A DNA stretch of 40,834 nucleotides from Christensenellaceae bacterium (GTDB lineage: Bacteria > Bacillota > Clostridia > Christensenellales > Aristaeellaceae): positions 1 through 40,834 of the forward strand of contig JAAYRU010000058.1 in the NCBI GenBank assembly GCA_012518615.1, in the 5' to 3' direction. Shown here one piece after another: positions 33,338 to 40,834 of the stretch. The first letter of the stretch is position 1. Each line of letters opens with the position of its first letter. The translations under genes were made by a program, and so were the position numbers. The notes under the pieces are model-generated. The model saw only the letters and a list, made by a program, of their open reading frames with translations. It was not told the origin of the DNA and did no database searches.

Positions 33338-36046
33338 CTAATCTATCCTTATGCCGTAGATTTTAGGTTCCTTAGAGCAGCTTGCAATTACGAGTATATC
33401 ATCGTATACTGCGGGGCTTGCGTCTATATTGCAGTTGAGTTCAAGCGTGCAAGTTATTTGGCCATCTCTGGCACTTAGCATAATTAGCTTGCCCTTATAA
33501 TCCGCCTGTATTATAAAGGCTTCGCCGGTCTTAGAGTATACTGCAACAGGGGATGAAATGGCTTCGTTTTCCATTGATACGCTCCATATTACATCGCCGG
33601 TAGCTTTATTTAGGGCAAGCAGTTTTGCTCCTCCGCCATCTACATTGCTAACGGTAAAGAACACAAGGTCGCTTATGCTCTTTTCGCCTATTACGGGGCT
33701 TGCCTTGACCCCTGCTCTTTCGGATTTGTCATACTTAGCTTTAACCGCTTGGCTCCATATTTGTTCGCCCGTTGCGGCGTTTAGGCAGCGTATATACGCC
33801 TCTCCCTTTTTGCGGCTCCTGTTGTGTACTGTTGTTCCTGTGTAGAGATAAAGAGAACCGTCCGCCTGTAAATCAAGCGCTATTGCGGCGTCTGTATTAT
33901 CCCCGGCGTCAAAAAGCCATACGGTTTTCATAGTGGTGGAATCTACGCAGCGGATATAGCCCTGCTTGTCAGCGGCGAATATGTACTGCCCGTACATAGC
34001 AACAGAGCTTTCAAGGCTTACCGATGGGTTCTCCTGCTTGCCCTTGCCCCTTTGGTAGAGCACCTCAGGGCTTATGGATAGTTTCATTGCGTCTTTGTTG
34101 GCAAAGTCAAACTCGCTATTTAGCTGTACTGTGTACAGAAGCCCGTTTTCCCCGCCTATTATCATGCTGTCTGAAGTTCTGTCAAACAGCGCAGTGCCAT
34201 CAAAGGCTCCGTTTGTCGCATACTGTACCTGCTTTGTAGATTTTCTGCCGTTAATAAACAGCAGCTGCTCGCTGTTTAGCAGATTGTACACATAGAAACC
34301 TATATCGCCTGTTTTGCTTGCAAGCTTAGATATACCCTGCCCAAAGGCTAGTATTGGTCTACCCTGCGGGTCTACGCTTGCGCTGCTCTTTAATGGGTAA
34401 CCTATGTTTATCTTATCGCGGGTTGGCTTGCCGTCGCTTAAGTCAAAGAAATATACATTGCCGTCCTGCGCGGGGAGTATTACTTCGCGCAGAGGGGATA
34501 CGGCTTTTTTATCATCGTATATGTTCATGGCTTCGCGTAATTCTTTAGACCACTTAATTATTGCGGGCTGACCAGTCCAACCTGCGCCGTGCAGAGTGCC
34601 GCTGCCTGTTCTAAGTGAACCTAAATCTGCCTCCCACATAACTTGCAGCTGTTTTCTTATAATATCCACATCGCCATGGGCGGCGTTTTTGTGGAAATTA
34701 TCTCCCCTGAATGTAAACACTCCGCCAGCGTATGTAGTGTAATTTTCAGGCGCGGGCATGTTGAGTGATCTTTCCCTATTATAATCTTTCTGCGCCTTAG
34801 CGCCTATATATACGCTATCATTATAATTTGCGTTTGAAGGCTCGGTGCCTGATACCGCTTCTGCGGTAAAACCAACAGAGGGCAGAGGGGCAATCTTTGC
34901 CACTTGGGGCTGCTGCTCGGCAGTATCTTCGCCATCAGCAGCATAATCATCTGTGTCATCACCATCGCCGGAAGTTATTACATCGTCAGGCTCTGCTATA
35001 ATTTCCATGTTATCGTCTTCCTGCGAAGGTTCTATAGCCGTAAATGTGCTTCCGCCTGTATCGGGTACGGGCGTTTCTAAAGGCTCTGCCGTTACAACAG
35101 GGGCAGTAGTTATAATTACAGGTTCATCGCTTGTAGCAAGCTGGCTTTCTGGCATTGTCTGCGTGCTAGGCAGCTGTGGCGCTACCTGCACTATAGCTAT
35201 CTGCGGCGTGGGTGCTGTTATATTATCCTCAGTGGGGTTTGCAAAGCTTGCTATGGCAGGCTGCGGCGATGGAGTTTCAACAGGAGATGGAATCTCTGTA
35301 ATAATTGGCTGTGCACTAACAAGTTGCCCTTTTATATCCCCCTCTACTACCGGCGGCTGGGTAATCAGGGGCGGCGGCTCTGTGGGCTTGGTTATGTTAA
35401 GTTGTATGCCCTTGCCGTCGGATATCCATATATCCTTATCCAGCACACTTGCGTATACTACGCCTTCAAACTCTTCATCAAATATTACAGTGTATGTCCA
35501 TATTTTGCGGCTCTCATCCCTTGAGTTGCTTGTACCCACTATTACATTGCCGCTTTCATCGCGAAGGCGTACATTTTCTACAGGTAAATCAGTGGTTATG
35601 GTAAATACATTCCTGCCGCCTGTTAAACCGTAGGGCTCTGCGGTTTCAAATTTTACTATATTTGGTCTTGGCTCCTCCTTGCCTATAAGCTTATCTATAA
35701 CGGAGGCAACGGGCTTTCTAATTTCCCCAAGCACACCATCCTGCGGCACAACAAAATAAATTAGGCTTACCGCAAGTATTATAAAGCCTATAAGCCCCAT
35801 AAACACATATGGCCAACGCCTTGGGCGCTCCGGCTCGTAATAATCCGGCTGGCTGCCTATGCGCATACCAGGGGGGAAGCTGTCATAATTATCGTATGAG
35901 GGGGGGATTTGTTCCCTCGCCTGACCGCTTCTCAGCGGAAGCGGAGCCGTTTCCTCTCTTGGAATCTGTCTTTCCTGAGAGGTTATATTCTTATGCCTGT
36001 CCGCTCTGCGCCGCCTTGGTGGACGGTTCATGTTTGGGTTTGACAA
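33338..36046 (-). CDS. Membrane-anchored PQQ-like beta-propeller protein
   Basis: A 902-residue protein from TTG 36046, chosen because AAAGGAGAG lies 8 bases upstream (ATG 36031 is an alternative). Residues 1-78 are a charged, proline- and arginine-rich cytoplasmic tail. Residues 79-100 are one transmembrane helix. About 120-215 is a small beta domain, about 215-430 an extracellular linker rich in Pro, Thr and acidic residues, and about 430-902 repeated propeller blades (DGNVYFFDLSDGKP, GEAYIRCLNAATGEQIW, GGAKLLALNKATGDVIW). No quinoprotein catalytic residues are evident, so it is probably a cell-surface scaffold or sensor. It is flanked by inverted repeat copies. Confidence 0.8.
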   Translation of the reverse strand: MSNPNMNRPPRRRRADRHKNITSQERQIPREETAPLPLRSGQAREQIPPSYDNYDSFPPGMRIGSQPDYYEPERPRRWPYVFMGLIGFIILAVSLIYFVVPQDGVLGEIRKPVASVIDKLIGKEEPRPNIVKFETAEPYGLTGGRNVFTITTDLPVENVRLRDESGNVIVGTSNSRDESRKIWTYTVIFDEEFEGVVYASVLDKDIWISDGKGIQLNITKPTEPPPLITQPPVVEGDIKGQLVSAQPIITEIPSPVETPSPQPAIASFANPTEDNITAPTPQIAIVQVAPQLPSTQTMPESQLATSDEPVIITTAPVVTAEPLETPVPDTGGSTFTAIEPSQEDDNMEIIAEPDDVITSGDGDDTDDYAADGEDTAEQQPQVAKIAPLPSVGFTAEAVSGTEPSNANYNDSVYIGAKAQKDYNRERSLNMPAPENYTTYAGGVFTFRGDNFHKNAAHGDVDIIRKQLQVMWEADLGSLRTGSGTLHGAGWTGQPAIIKWSKELREAMNIYDDKKAVSPLREVILPAQDGNVYFFDLSDGKPTRDKINIGYPLKSSASVDPQGRPILAFGQGISKLASKTGDIGFYVYNLLNSEQLLFINGRKSTKQVQYATNGAFDGTALFDRTSDSMIIGGENGLLYTVQLNSEFDFANKDAMKLSISPEVLYQRGKGKQENPSVSLESSVAMYGQYIFAADKQGYIRCVDSTTMKTVWLFDAGDNTDAAIALDLQADGSLYLYTGTTVHNRSRKKGEAYIRCLNAATGEQIWSQAVKAKYDKSERAGVKASPVIGEKSISDLVFFTVSNVDGGGAKLLALNKATGDVIWSVSMENEAISSPVAVYSKTGEAFIIQADYKGKLIMLSARDGQITCTLELNCNIDASPAVYDDILVIASCSKEPKIYGIRID

Positions 36047-36074
36047 ATTATACTCTCCTTTCAAGGATTGCTTA

Positions 36075-36228
36075 TACTATGTTGCTTTTAGAACAGCGAT
36101 TTTATTGCAAAGGATTCTTTCGGTTTGTTAAAGATTAGTGAATCAGGCTAATGTACCTTATGCTGACTGAGTAAGGCAAAAGTAGAAAATACGCACGAGA
36201 AAACGCTAGGTTAAAGGCAATATAGTAT
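36075..36228 (+). repeat. Dispersed palindromic repeat, copy B
   Basis: The plus-strand counterpart of 33180-33337, in inverted orientation, so the two copies bracket the propeller gene. Its termini are ATACTATGTTGCTTTTAG inward from the left and, on the other strand, ATACTATATTGCCTTTAAC inward from the right, an imperfect terminal inverted repeat of about 25 bp. Its right end meets the glyQS stop codon (TCA 36228-36230). It covers nearly all of the glyQS-propeller gap and has no ORF. Confidence 0.8.
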
Positions 36229-37616
36229 CAAAAACTTATGCGCTCCTCAATATATTCCTTAAGAGCGTCTATCTTTATACGCTCCTGCTGCATACTGTCC
36301 CTATCGCGCACGGTGACTGTATCATCTTCAAGGGTATCAAAGTCTACAGTTATGCAGAAGGGCGTGCCGATTTCATCCTGCCTGCGGTATCTCCTGCCTA
36401 TGGAACCGGATTCATCATAATCTACCATGAAATATGGAGCTAGCAGGTTGCGTACCTCCCTTGCCTTATCGCCTAGCTTATTCTTTTGCAACGGCAATAC
36501 GCAGGCTTTGTAGGGAGCAAGCGCGGGGTGGAACCTCATAACCGTGCGGCTGTCGTTATCGTCAAGCTGCTCTTCCTCATATGCATTGCATAGGAATACA
36601 AGCAACATACGGTCTACCCCAAGGGAGGGCTCTATTACATAGGGAATATAGCGCTCGTTTGTAATGGGGTCTACATATTCTTGGTTTACTCCGCTGTGGT
36701 TCTGGTGGGCAGTTAAGTCGTAGTCGGTGCGGTTTGCAACGCCCCATAGTTCTCCCCAGCCAAAGGGGAAAAGGTACTCAAAATCGCTTGTGGCTTTAGA
36801 ATAGTGGCTTAATTCTTCCTTGGAATGGTCGCGAATCCTTAGCCTATCTTCTTTTACGCCAAGCTTTAGCAGCCATTCACGGCAGAAGTTGCGCCAATAG
36901 TCAAACCACTGCATATCATCACCCGGTTTACAGAAGAACTGAAGCTCCATCTGCTCAAATTCTCTTGTTCTAAAAATAAAGTTGCCGGGCGTAATTTCAT
37001 TTCTAAAAGATTTACCTATCTGCCCTATACCCATAGGCAATTTGCGCCTTGTGGTACGCAGCACATTTTTAAAGTTTACGAATATACCCTGAGCGGTTTC
37101 GGGGCGCAGGAACAGTTCCGCCGCGCTCTCCTCCGTAACTCCTTGATGGGTTTTAAACATAAGGTTAAACTTGCGCACGCGGGTAAAATCACTCTTGCCG
37201 CAAGATGGGCAGGGGATATTGTTTTCGGCAATATAGTCGCTTAAATCGTCATCGCTCATAATATCCGCACGCACGCTTATATTGTTCTTTTTAGCCCAGT
37301 CTTCCACCATATTATCGGCGCGGAAACGCTCCTTACAGGCTTTGCAATCTATAAGCGGGTCATTAAAAGTGCCTACATGGCCTGAGGCAACCCAAACCTC
37401 TCTATTCATAAGTATGGCGGCATCTATACCTACATTTGTTTCAGATTCCTGTACGAACTTCTTCCACCATGCTTTTTTAACATTGTTTTTAAGCTCAACG
37501 CCCAAGGGTCCATAATCCCAAGTGTTGGCAAGCCCGCCATACAGCTCGCTGCCGGCGTATATAAATCCGCGCCCCTTGCATAGGGCGACAAGTTTGTCCA
37601 TAGTAAGTTCTGGCAT
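36228..37616 (-). CDS. glyQS: Glycyl-tRNA synthetase, single-chain dimeric type
   Basis: A 462-residue class II synthetase of the alpha2 type found in most Bacillota, archaea and eukaryotes, not the alpha/beta (GlyQ + GlyS) type. Motif 2 is [22 protein letters not shown] and motif 3 is near [12 protein letters not shown] zinc-like insert has CKAC (about 91-94) and CPSC (about 135-138). The C-terminal anticodon domain starts near residue 365. The ATG at 37616 follows AAAGGGG. The promoter is so close that no T-box leader can be present. Confidence 0.97.
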   Translation of the reverse strand: MPELTMDKLVALCKGRGFIYAGSELYGGLANTWDYGPLGVELKNNVKKAWWKKFVQESETNVGIDAAILMNREVWVASGHVGTFNDPLIDCKACKERFRADNMVEDWAKKNNISVRADIMSDDDLSDYIAENNIPCPSCGKSDFTRVRKFNLMFKTHQGVTEESAAELFLRPETAQGIFVNFKNVLRTTRRKLPMGIGQIGKSFRNEITPGNFIFRTREFEQMELQFFCKPGDDMQWFDYWRNFCREWLLKLGVKEDRLRIRDHSKEELSHYSKATSDFEYLFPFGWGELWGVANRTDYDLTAHQNHSGVNQEYVDPITNERYIPYVIEPSLGVDRMLLVFLCNAYEEEQLDDNDSRTVMRFHPALAPYKACVLPLQKNKLGDKAREVRNLLAPYFMVDYDESGSIGRRYRRQDEIGTPFCITVDFDTLEDDTVTVRDRDSMQQERIKIDALKEYIEERISF

Positions 37617-37646
37617 ATCAAAAAAACCCCTTTCAGTAGTGCTATT

Positions 37647-37675
37647 ATTGTAGCCCTAGGCTATGTTTATGTCAA
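37647..37675 (-). promoter_or_regulatory. Promoter of glyQS
   Basis: On the minus strand TTGACA (37670-37675) and TACAAT (37647-37652) are exactly 17 bases apart. The expected start leaves only about 25 bases of leader before the ATG at 37616. Confidence 0.78.
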
Positions 37676-37718
37676 GAAAACTGAGGTTTTGTAGACTCCA
37701 CATTGTTACAATTTAGGT

Positions 37719-37747
37719 TTGTATTCCGGCTTTTTGAGTGATACAAT
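37719..37747 (+). promoter_or_regulatory. Predicted promoter of tldD-tldE
   Basis: TTGTAT (37719-37724) and TACAAT (37742-37747) are 17 bases apart, about 30 bases before the tldD TTG start. The -35 matches the consensus only in its first three bases. Confidence 0.5.
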
Positions 37748-37777
37748 ACTACTAGTCAGCAACAAAGGAGGGATAAT

Positions 37778-39157
37778 TTGCTTAAAGATTTATTTACTTC
37801 GGCGCACTTTCCGCCTAACAAGTCTTCAGAAATAAGAATACAAAGGAACAGAACTAGGTCGGTACTGCTGCGCGCGGGAAACCTTGTATCAAACTCAAGA
37901 AACGAATTAAAAGGCGTAAACGCCAGAGTGTACGATAAAGGCATGTACGGCTTCGCTTCCGCAAATGAAATAAGCGGCGAAGCCATTGACCATACTGTTA
38001 AATGCGCGGGCGATAATGCCCATTTCCTAGGGGAAAGGGTACACCTAAACGCTAATAATCTCCCGGCTATTAAAAAGGGAGAGAGAGAACCTGACAGTAA
38101 AATGCTCGACTTACCTCAAAAAGTATACATAGATTATCTAAATGAGCTAAATTCCATAATAGAAAAGCGCTATAAAAACCTATTAAGCAACACGCTTAGA
38201 GTCAGCTGCGATTCTATGGAAAAGATAATCCGCACTTCAGATGGTATGAACGCGCATTTAGTAGCTCCAAGATCTTATGTATATGTTGTTTTAATGGCGG
38301 AATCAAAAAGCGGCGCTCCGGTTGACATTTTTAAGGCACTGGGCGGCAGCGGCACTTTTGATGAACATTTTACTAGCCCTGAGCTGCTCATCGAGGAGCT
38401 TGATACGCTCTATGAAAAACTCATGAAAAAGGCTGAGGGCGTACATGCCGATGCGGGCAAGAAAACCTGCGTGCTATCCGGCGAACTTACAGGTATGCTA
38501 TCGCATGAAGCTGTAGGGCACACAGTTGAGGCGGATTTGGTGCTTGGCGGCTCCGTAGCAAGGAATCTACTTAACAAACAAGTTGCAAGCGAGCTTGTTA
38601 ACATGGTGGACTATGCCCATACCGCACTTGGAAAGCCCGCTCCCCTGCCAATATATGTAGATGATGAAGGCGTTGAAGCTAAGGACGCTCTTCTAATTGA
38701 AAACGGCATACTTAGAACCTATATGGTAAACAGGGATTTAGGCAGCAAACTAGGCATAGAACCTGCGGGCAACGCAAGGGCGTATTCATTTAGGGATGAA
38801 CCTTTAATCCGCATGAGAAATACCGCGATTGTACCGGGCGACAGCAAAATTGAAGATATGATTTCATCTATAGACGATGGTTATTATCTGCTGTCTTCCG
38901 GCAACGGTCAGGCAGATATGACGGGTGAATTTATGTTCGGCATAACCGAAGGCTACGAGATTAAAAACGGCAAGATAGGAAGGGCTCTGCTTGAAACGAC
39001 AGTATCCGGCATCGCTTTTGAAATGCTAAAAACCGTCAGTATGGTTGGGGATACAATGCACTGGAACTCTTCCGGCTACTGCGGTAAAAAACAGATGATA
39101 TCCGTAGGCCTTGGCGGTCCTGCTATTAAATGCGAAATAAGCATAGGAGGCAGATGA
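37778..39157 (+). CDS. tldD: Metalloprotease TldD
   Basis: A 459-residue subunit of the TldD/TldE heterodimeric peptidase. The zinc site HEAVGH (near residues 242-247) is intact, and the C-terminal beta-barrel region has the usual NSSGYCG and GLGGPA stretches. The start is TTG 37778, with AAAGGAGGG at 37764-37772. TldD/TldE degrade unfolded peptides inside a closed chamber and in some bacteria trim modified peptides or antitoxins. tldE follows with overlapping stop and start. No peptide-precursor gene was recognised nearby. Confidence 0.95.
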   Translation: MLKDLFTSAHFPPNKSSEIRIQRNRTRSVLLRAGNLVSNSRNELKGVNARVYDKGMYGFASANEISGEAIDHTVKCAGDNAHFLGERVHLNANNLPAIKKGEREPDSKMLDLPQKVYIDYLNELNSIIEKRYKNLLSNTLRVSCDSMEKIIRTSDGMNAHLVAPRSYVYVVLMAESKSGAPVDIFKALGGSGTFDEHFTSPELLIEELDTLYEKLMKKAEGVHADAGKKTCVLSGELTGMLSHEAVGHTVEADLVLGGSVARNLLNKQVASELVNMVDYAHTALGKPAPLPIYVDDEGVEAKDALLIENGILRTYMVNRDLGSKLGIEPAGNARAYSFRDEPLIRMRNTAIVPGDSKIEDMISSIDDGYYLLSSGNGQADMTGEFMFGITEGYEIKNGKIGRALLETTVSGIAFEMLKTVSMVGDTMHWNSSGYCGKKQMISVGLGGPAIKCEISIGGR

Positions 39158-40452
39158 TGGAAAATATTTTTAAACTTGCTGAAAATGCGGTAAATGAACT
39201 TGTAAAAAACGGCTCCGGCAGTGCAAGCGCAAGCTGCTACAAGGGCGAACTTAATGAGCTAAATGTAGACGCGGATGAGTTTTCCCTTCTACGCACCACC
39301 TTTGACAGCACGCTTTCCCTAAGCTGCATAAAACAGAACCGCAAGGGGAGCGTATCGGGTAATGATTTAAGCGAAGAAGGCGTAAAAGCTCTTGTAGATG
39401 AATGCTTACTATCTTCAGATAGCGCGCCAGAGGATAGCGCCTGGGAAATGTGCTCTACCCCAAATAAAAAGGAATACAGCTTCGGCACCCCCTGTAATAA
39501 GGATAAGATGTTTGAGCGCGCGGAGGAGTTTCTGCTTAATGTTAAAAAGGAATACCCGCTTGTTACTTTAGAGCAAATGATAATAAGCCACTGCCAAAGC
39601 AGCAATATCTACCTTAACAACCATGGCGTAAGGTATGATACTTCCTGCGGATTTTACCATATTATGATTACCGTATTAGGCAGGGAAGGCGAAAAAAGCT
39701 CCTCTATGAGCTACTGCTCAAGAAGGCTTTATGATTTGGATAAGCCAATAATAGAAATATCCGGTCTAAGGCAGCTTATAAGCAGCGCAGAAAAACAGAT
39801 ACACACAGTACCTTTTGTAGGCAAAGGCGAATACCCTGTAATACTCGCCCCCGACACTGCGGGTGAATTTGTGTACTACGCGCTTTCAAACTTCGCTTCC
39901 GGCGGCTCTCTGCTTTCAGGCACAGCCATATGGAAGGATAAGCTGGGTAAAGATGTTGTGGATAAAAGAATAAACATATCCATAGACCCATTCCACCCAT
40001 CTATAGTGTCGCCTACGTTGTATACTTCGGAAGGCTATGAGGCTAAAGGCTACGATATTATAAAAGACGGCATGTTAAACAGCTTCATAATAGACAGATA
40101 CCACGCAAATAAACTAGGCATGGAAGCTTCCCCCACAGACGGCTCTGAAGCCATAATAGCCCCCGGGGATACTAGCCTTGTAGACCTTATATCAGGCATA
40201 GATAAGGGTATACTTGTTGAGCGCTTTTCAGGCGGCATGCCCGCAATAGATGGAGAATTTTCAGGCGTAGCCAAAAATGCTTTCCTAATTGAAAAAGGCA
40301 AGATAACTTCCGCGCTTTCCGAAACAATGATATCCGGAAACCTCGAAAAATTGTTCAACTCCATAATAGGCATATCCAAAGAAACGATAGAGGACGGCGG
40401 CTCGTCAAAGCCATATATGGCTGTTGATGGTATTACTGTTTCAGGGGTGTAG
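39157..40452 (+). CDS. pmbA: TldE/PmbA, non-catalytic partner of TldD
   Basis: A 431-residue paralogue of TldD that lacks the HExxxH metal site at the equivalent place, as expected for TldE/PmbA. Its C-terminal part keeps the family SPTLYTSEGYEAKGY and SGEF-like (IDGEFSGVAKNAFLIEKGK) features. The start is at ATGATG: 39157 is best spaced from GGAGG (39147-39151), while ATG 39154 overlaps the tldD stop. Either way it is translationally coupled. It completes the heterodimer. A terminator follows within 30 bases. Confidence 0.93.
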   Translation: MENIFKLAENAVNELVKNGSGSASASCYKGELNELNVDADEFSLLRTTFDSTLSLSCIKQNRKGSVSGNDLSEEGVKALVDECLLSSDSAPEDSAWEMCSTPNKKEYSFGTPCNKDKMFERAEEFLLNVKKEYPLVTLEQMIISHCQSSNIYLNNHGVRYDTSCGFYHIMITVLGREGEKSSSMSYCSRRLYDLDKPIIEISGLRQLISSAEKQIHTVPFVGKGEYPVILAPDTAGEFVYYALSNFASGGSLLSGTAIWKDKLGKDVVDKRINISIDPFHPSIVSPTLYTSEGYEAKGYDIIKDGMLNSFIIDRYHANKLGMEASPTDGSEAIIAPGDTSLVDLISGIDKGILVERFSGGMPAIDGEFSGVAKNAFLIEKGKITSALSETMISGNLEKLFNSIIGISKETIEDGGSSKPYMAVDGITVSGV

Positions 40453-40481
40453 CATAATACAAATCGCACAGATAAACCAAG

Positions 40482-40512
40482 CGCCGCAGGCAATGCCTGC
40501 GGCGTGTTTTGT
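40482..40512 (+). terminator. Terminator of tldD-pmbA
   Basis: CGCCGCAGGC (40482-40491) pairs perfectly with GCCTGCGGCG (40495-40504) over a 3-base loop, followed by TGTTTTGTTTA. Confidence 0.9.
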
Positions 40513-40529
40513 TTACTTTTAGCTGTAGA

Positions 40530-40565
40530 CGAAATTATTTTGCGTAAATACGCAAAATAATTTCG
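40530..40565. repeat. Perfect 16-bp hairpin downstream of pmbA
   Basis: CGAAATTATTTTGCGT (40530-40545) and ACGCAAAATAATTTCG (40550-40565) are exact reverse complements around the loop AAAT. No T tract follows on either strand and a good terminator already lies 18 bases upstream. It is thus more likely a binding site or a small palindromic repeat. It is the main feature of the 382-base non-coding end, 40453-40834. Confidence 0.75.
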
Positions 40566-40719
40566 AGTTGCATTGTTTGAGCGACCATTTAAAAATAATA
40601 AAGTTTTATTGTAAAACTAATTTAAAAAGAGTTGTAAACACAAACGCAGAGAGGTACATTAAAAATGACTATTACCTAACAACATTTCTTCCAAACGTAC
40701 AGCAACACTAATACTGATA

Positions 40720-40834
40720 TGTAATGCCCCTTTGTCAAGGGGGTCTGATCCTTGAAAAGATCATTTACCAAAATGCATGGAAGCCCATTGATACAAATCC
40801 GGCCTTGGCCATTCTGATATACGCGGATTGGATA
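40720..40834. mobile_element. Possible end of an insertion sequence (cut by window edge)
   Basis: The sequence from 40720 begins TGTAATGCCCCTTTGTCAAG, followed by GGGGTCTG, a TG-starting, G/C-tract end like those of IS3-type elements. It contains the hairpin CCCC (40727-40730)/GGGG (40739-40742). Beyond it, short open frames run to the edge on both strands, including a minus-strand frame that stops near 40758, as the tail of a transposase would. None of them is recognisable over this length. The call rests on the shape of the end only. Confidence 0.22.

Noticed and set aside
34953..35633. Plus-strand frame of 226 codons opposite the propeller gene
   Set aside because: It lies wholly antisense to the low-complexity linker of the real gene; its Gly/Ser/Val composition is a mirror of that linker.
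37617..37777. T-box leader before glyQS
   Set aside because: A TTGACA-17-TACAAT promoter leaves only about 25 bases of leader, too short for a T-box; no T-box sequence was seen.
40724..40834. Plus-strand frame from ATG 40724 running off the window
   Set aside because: No ribosome site, no recognisable motif over 37 codons, and it starts inside the candidate element end.

Overview
This window looks like the chromosome of a strictly anaerobic, Clostridia-like member of the Bacillota. The evidence is an [FeFe]-hydrogenase with a complete H-cluster signature, a single-chain glycyl-tRNA synthetase, a CggR/SorC regulator heading a glycolytic operon, consensus -35/-10 promoters, strong AGGAGG ribosome sites, several TTG starts and very frequent ATA codons. 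No species call is justified from this stretch. Coding density is high, and no rRNA, tRNA, CRISPR array or prophage was seen.

Layout. (1) 1-2577, plus strand: the 3' end of tuf, then rpmG, secE, nusG, rplK and rplA, closed by an intrinsic terminator. An mRNA copy of the 23S L1-binding site sits before rplK, and rplJL does not follow. (2) 2603-5915: a TetR/MFS efflux pair and a membrane-anchored alpha/beta hydrolase. (3) 6042-9665: typA behind a leader with a terminator-like hairpin, and a divergent membrane-embedded LuxR-type regulator. (4) 10076-12302: two exported proteins of unknown function with similar leaders. The second is followed by a 246-bp element with terminal inverted repeats, bracketed by a 91-bp direct repeat of the gene's own 3' end. 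(5) 12480-17013, minus strand: operon cggR-like, pgk, tpiA, gpmI, without gapA or eno.

(6) 17142-25460, minus strand: an iron/siderophore-type uptake locus. A Btr-like regulator (AraC DNA-binding domain fused to a binding-protein domain) precedes a binding protein, two ABC half-transporters of the exporter fold (YbtP/YbtQ-like arrangement), a FecCD permease and a FecE ATPase. Two DtxR/IdeR-like boxes lie on the two promoters. (7) 25782-31302, plus strand: 2Fe-2S thioredoxin-like protein, [FeFe]-hydrogenase, an SsuABC-type importer and nicotinate phosphoribosyltransferase in one tight run. (8) 31385-36046, minus strand: glpK coupled to a small acetyltransferase, and a membrane-anchored beta-propeller protein flanked by two inverted copies of a roughly 155-bp repeat. 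(9) 36228-40452: glycyl-tRNA synthetase, and the divergent TldD/TldE protease pair. (10) 40453-40834: a terminator, a perfect 16-bp hairpin and a possible mobile-element end.

The most interesting structures are the two small palindromic repeat families (33180-33337 with 36075-36228, and 11965-12210 with its long direct repeats), the paired metal-regulator boxes in the iron locus, and the hydrogenase/importer/pncB gene run.
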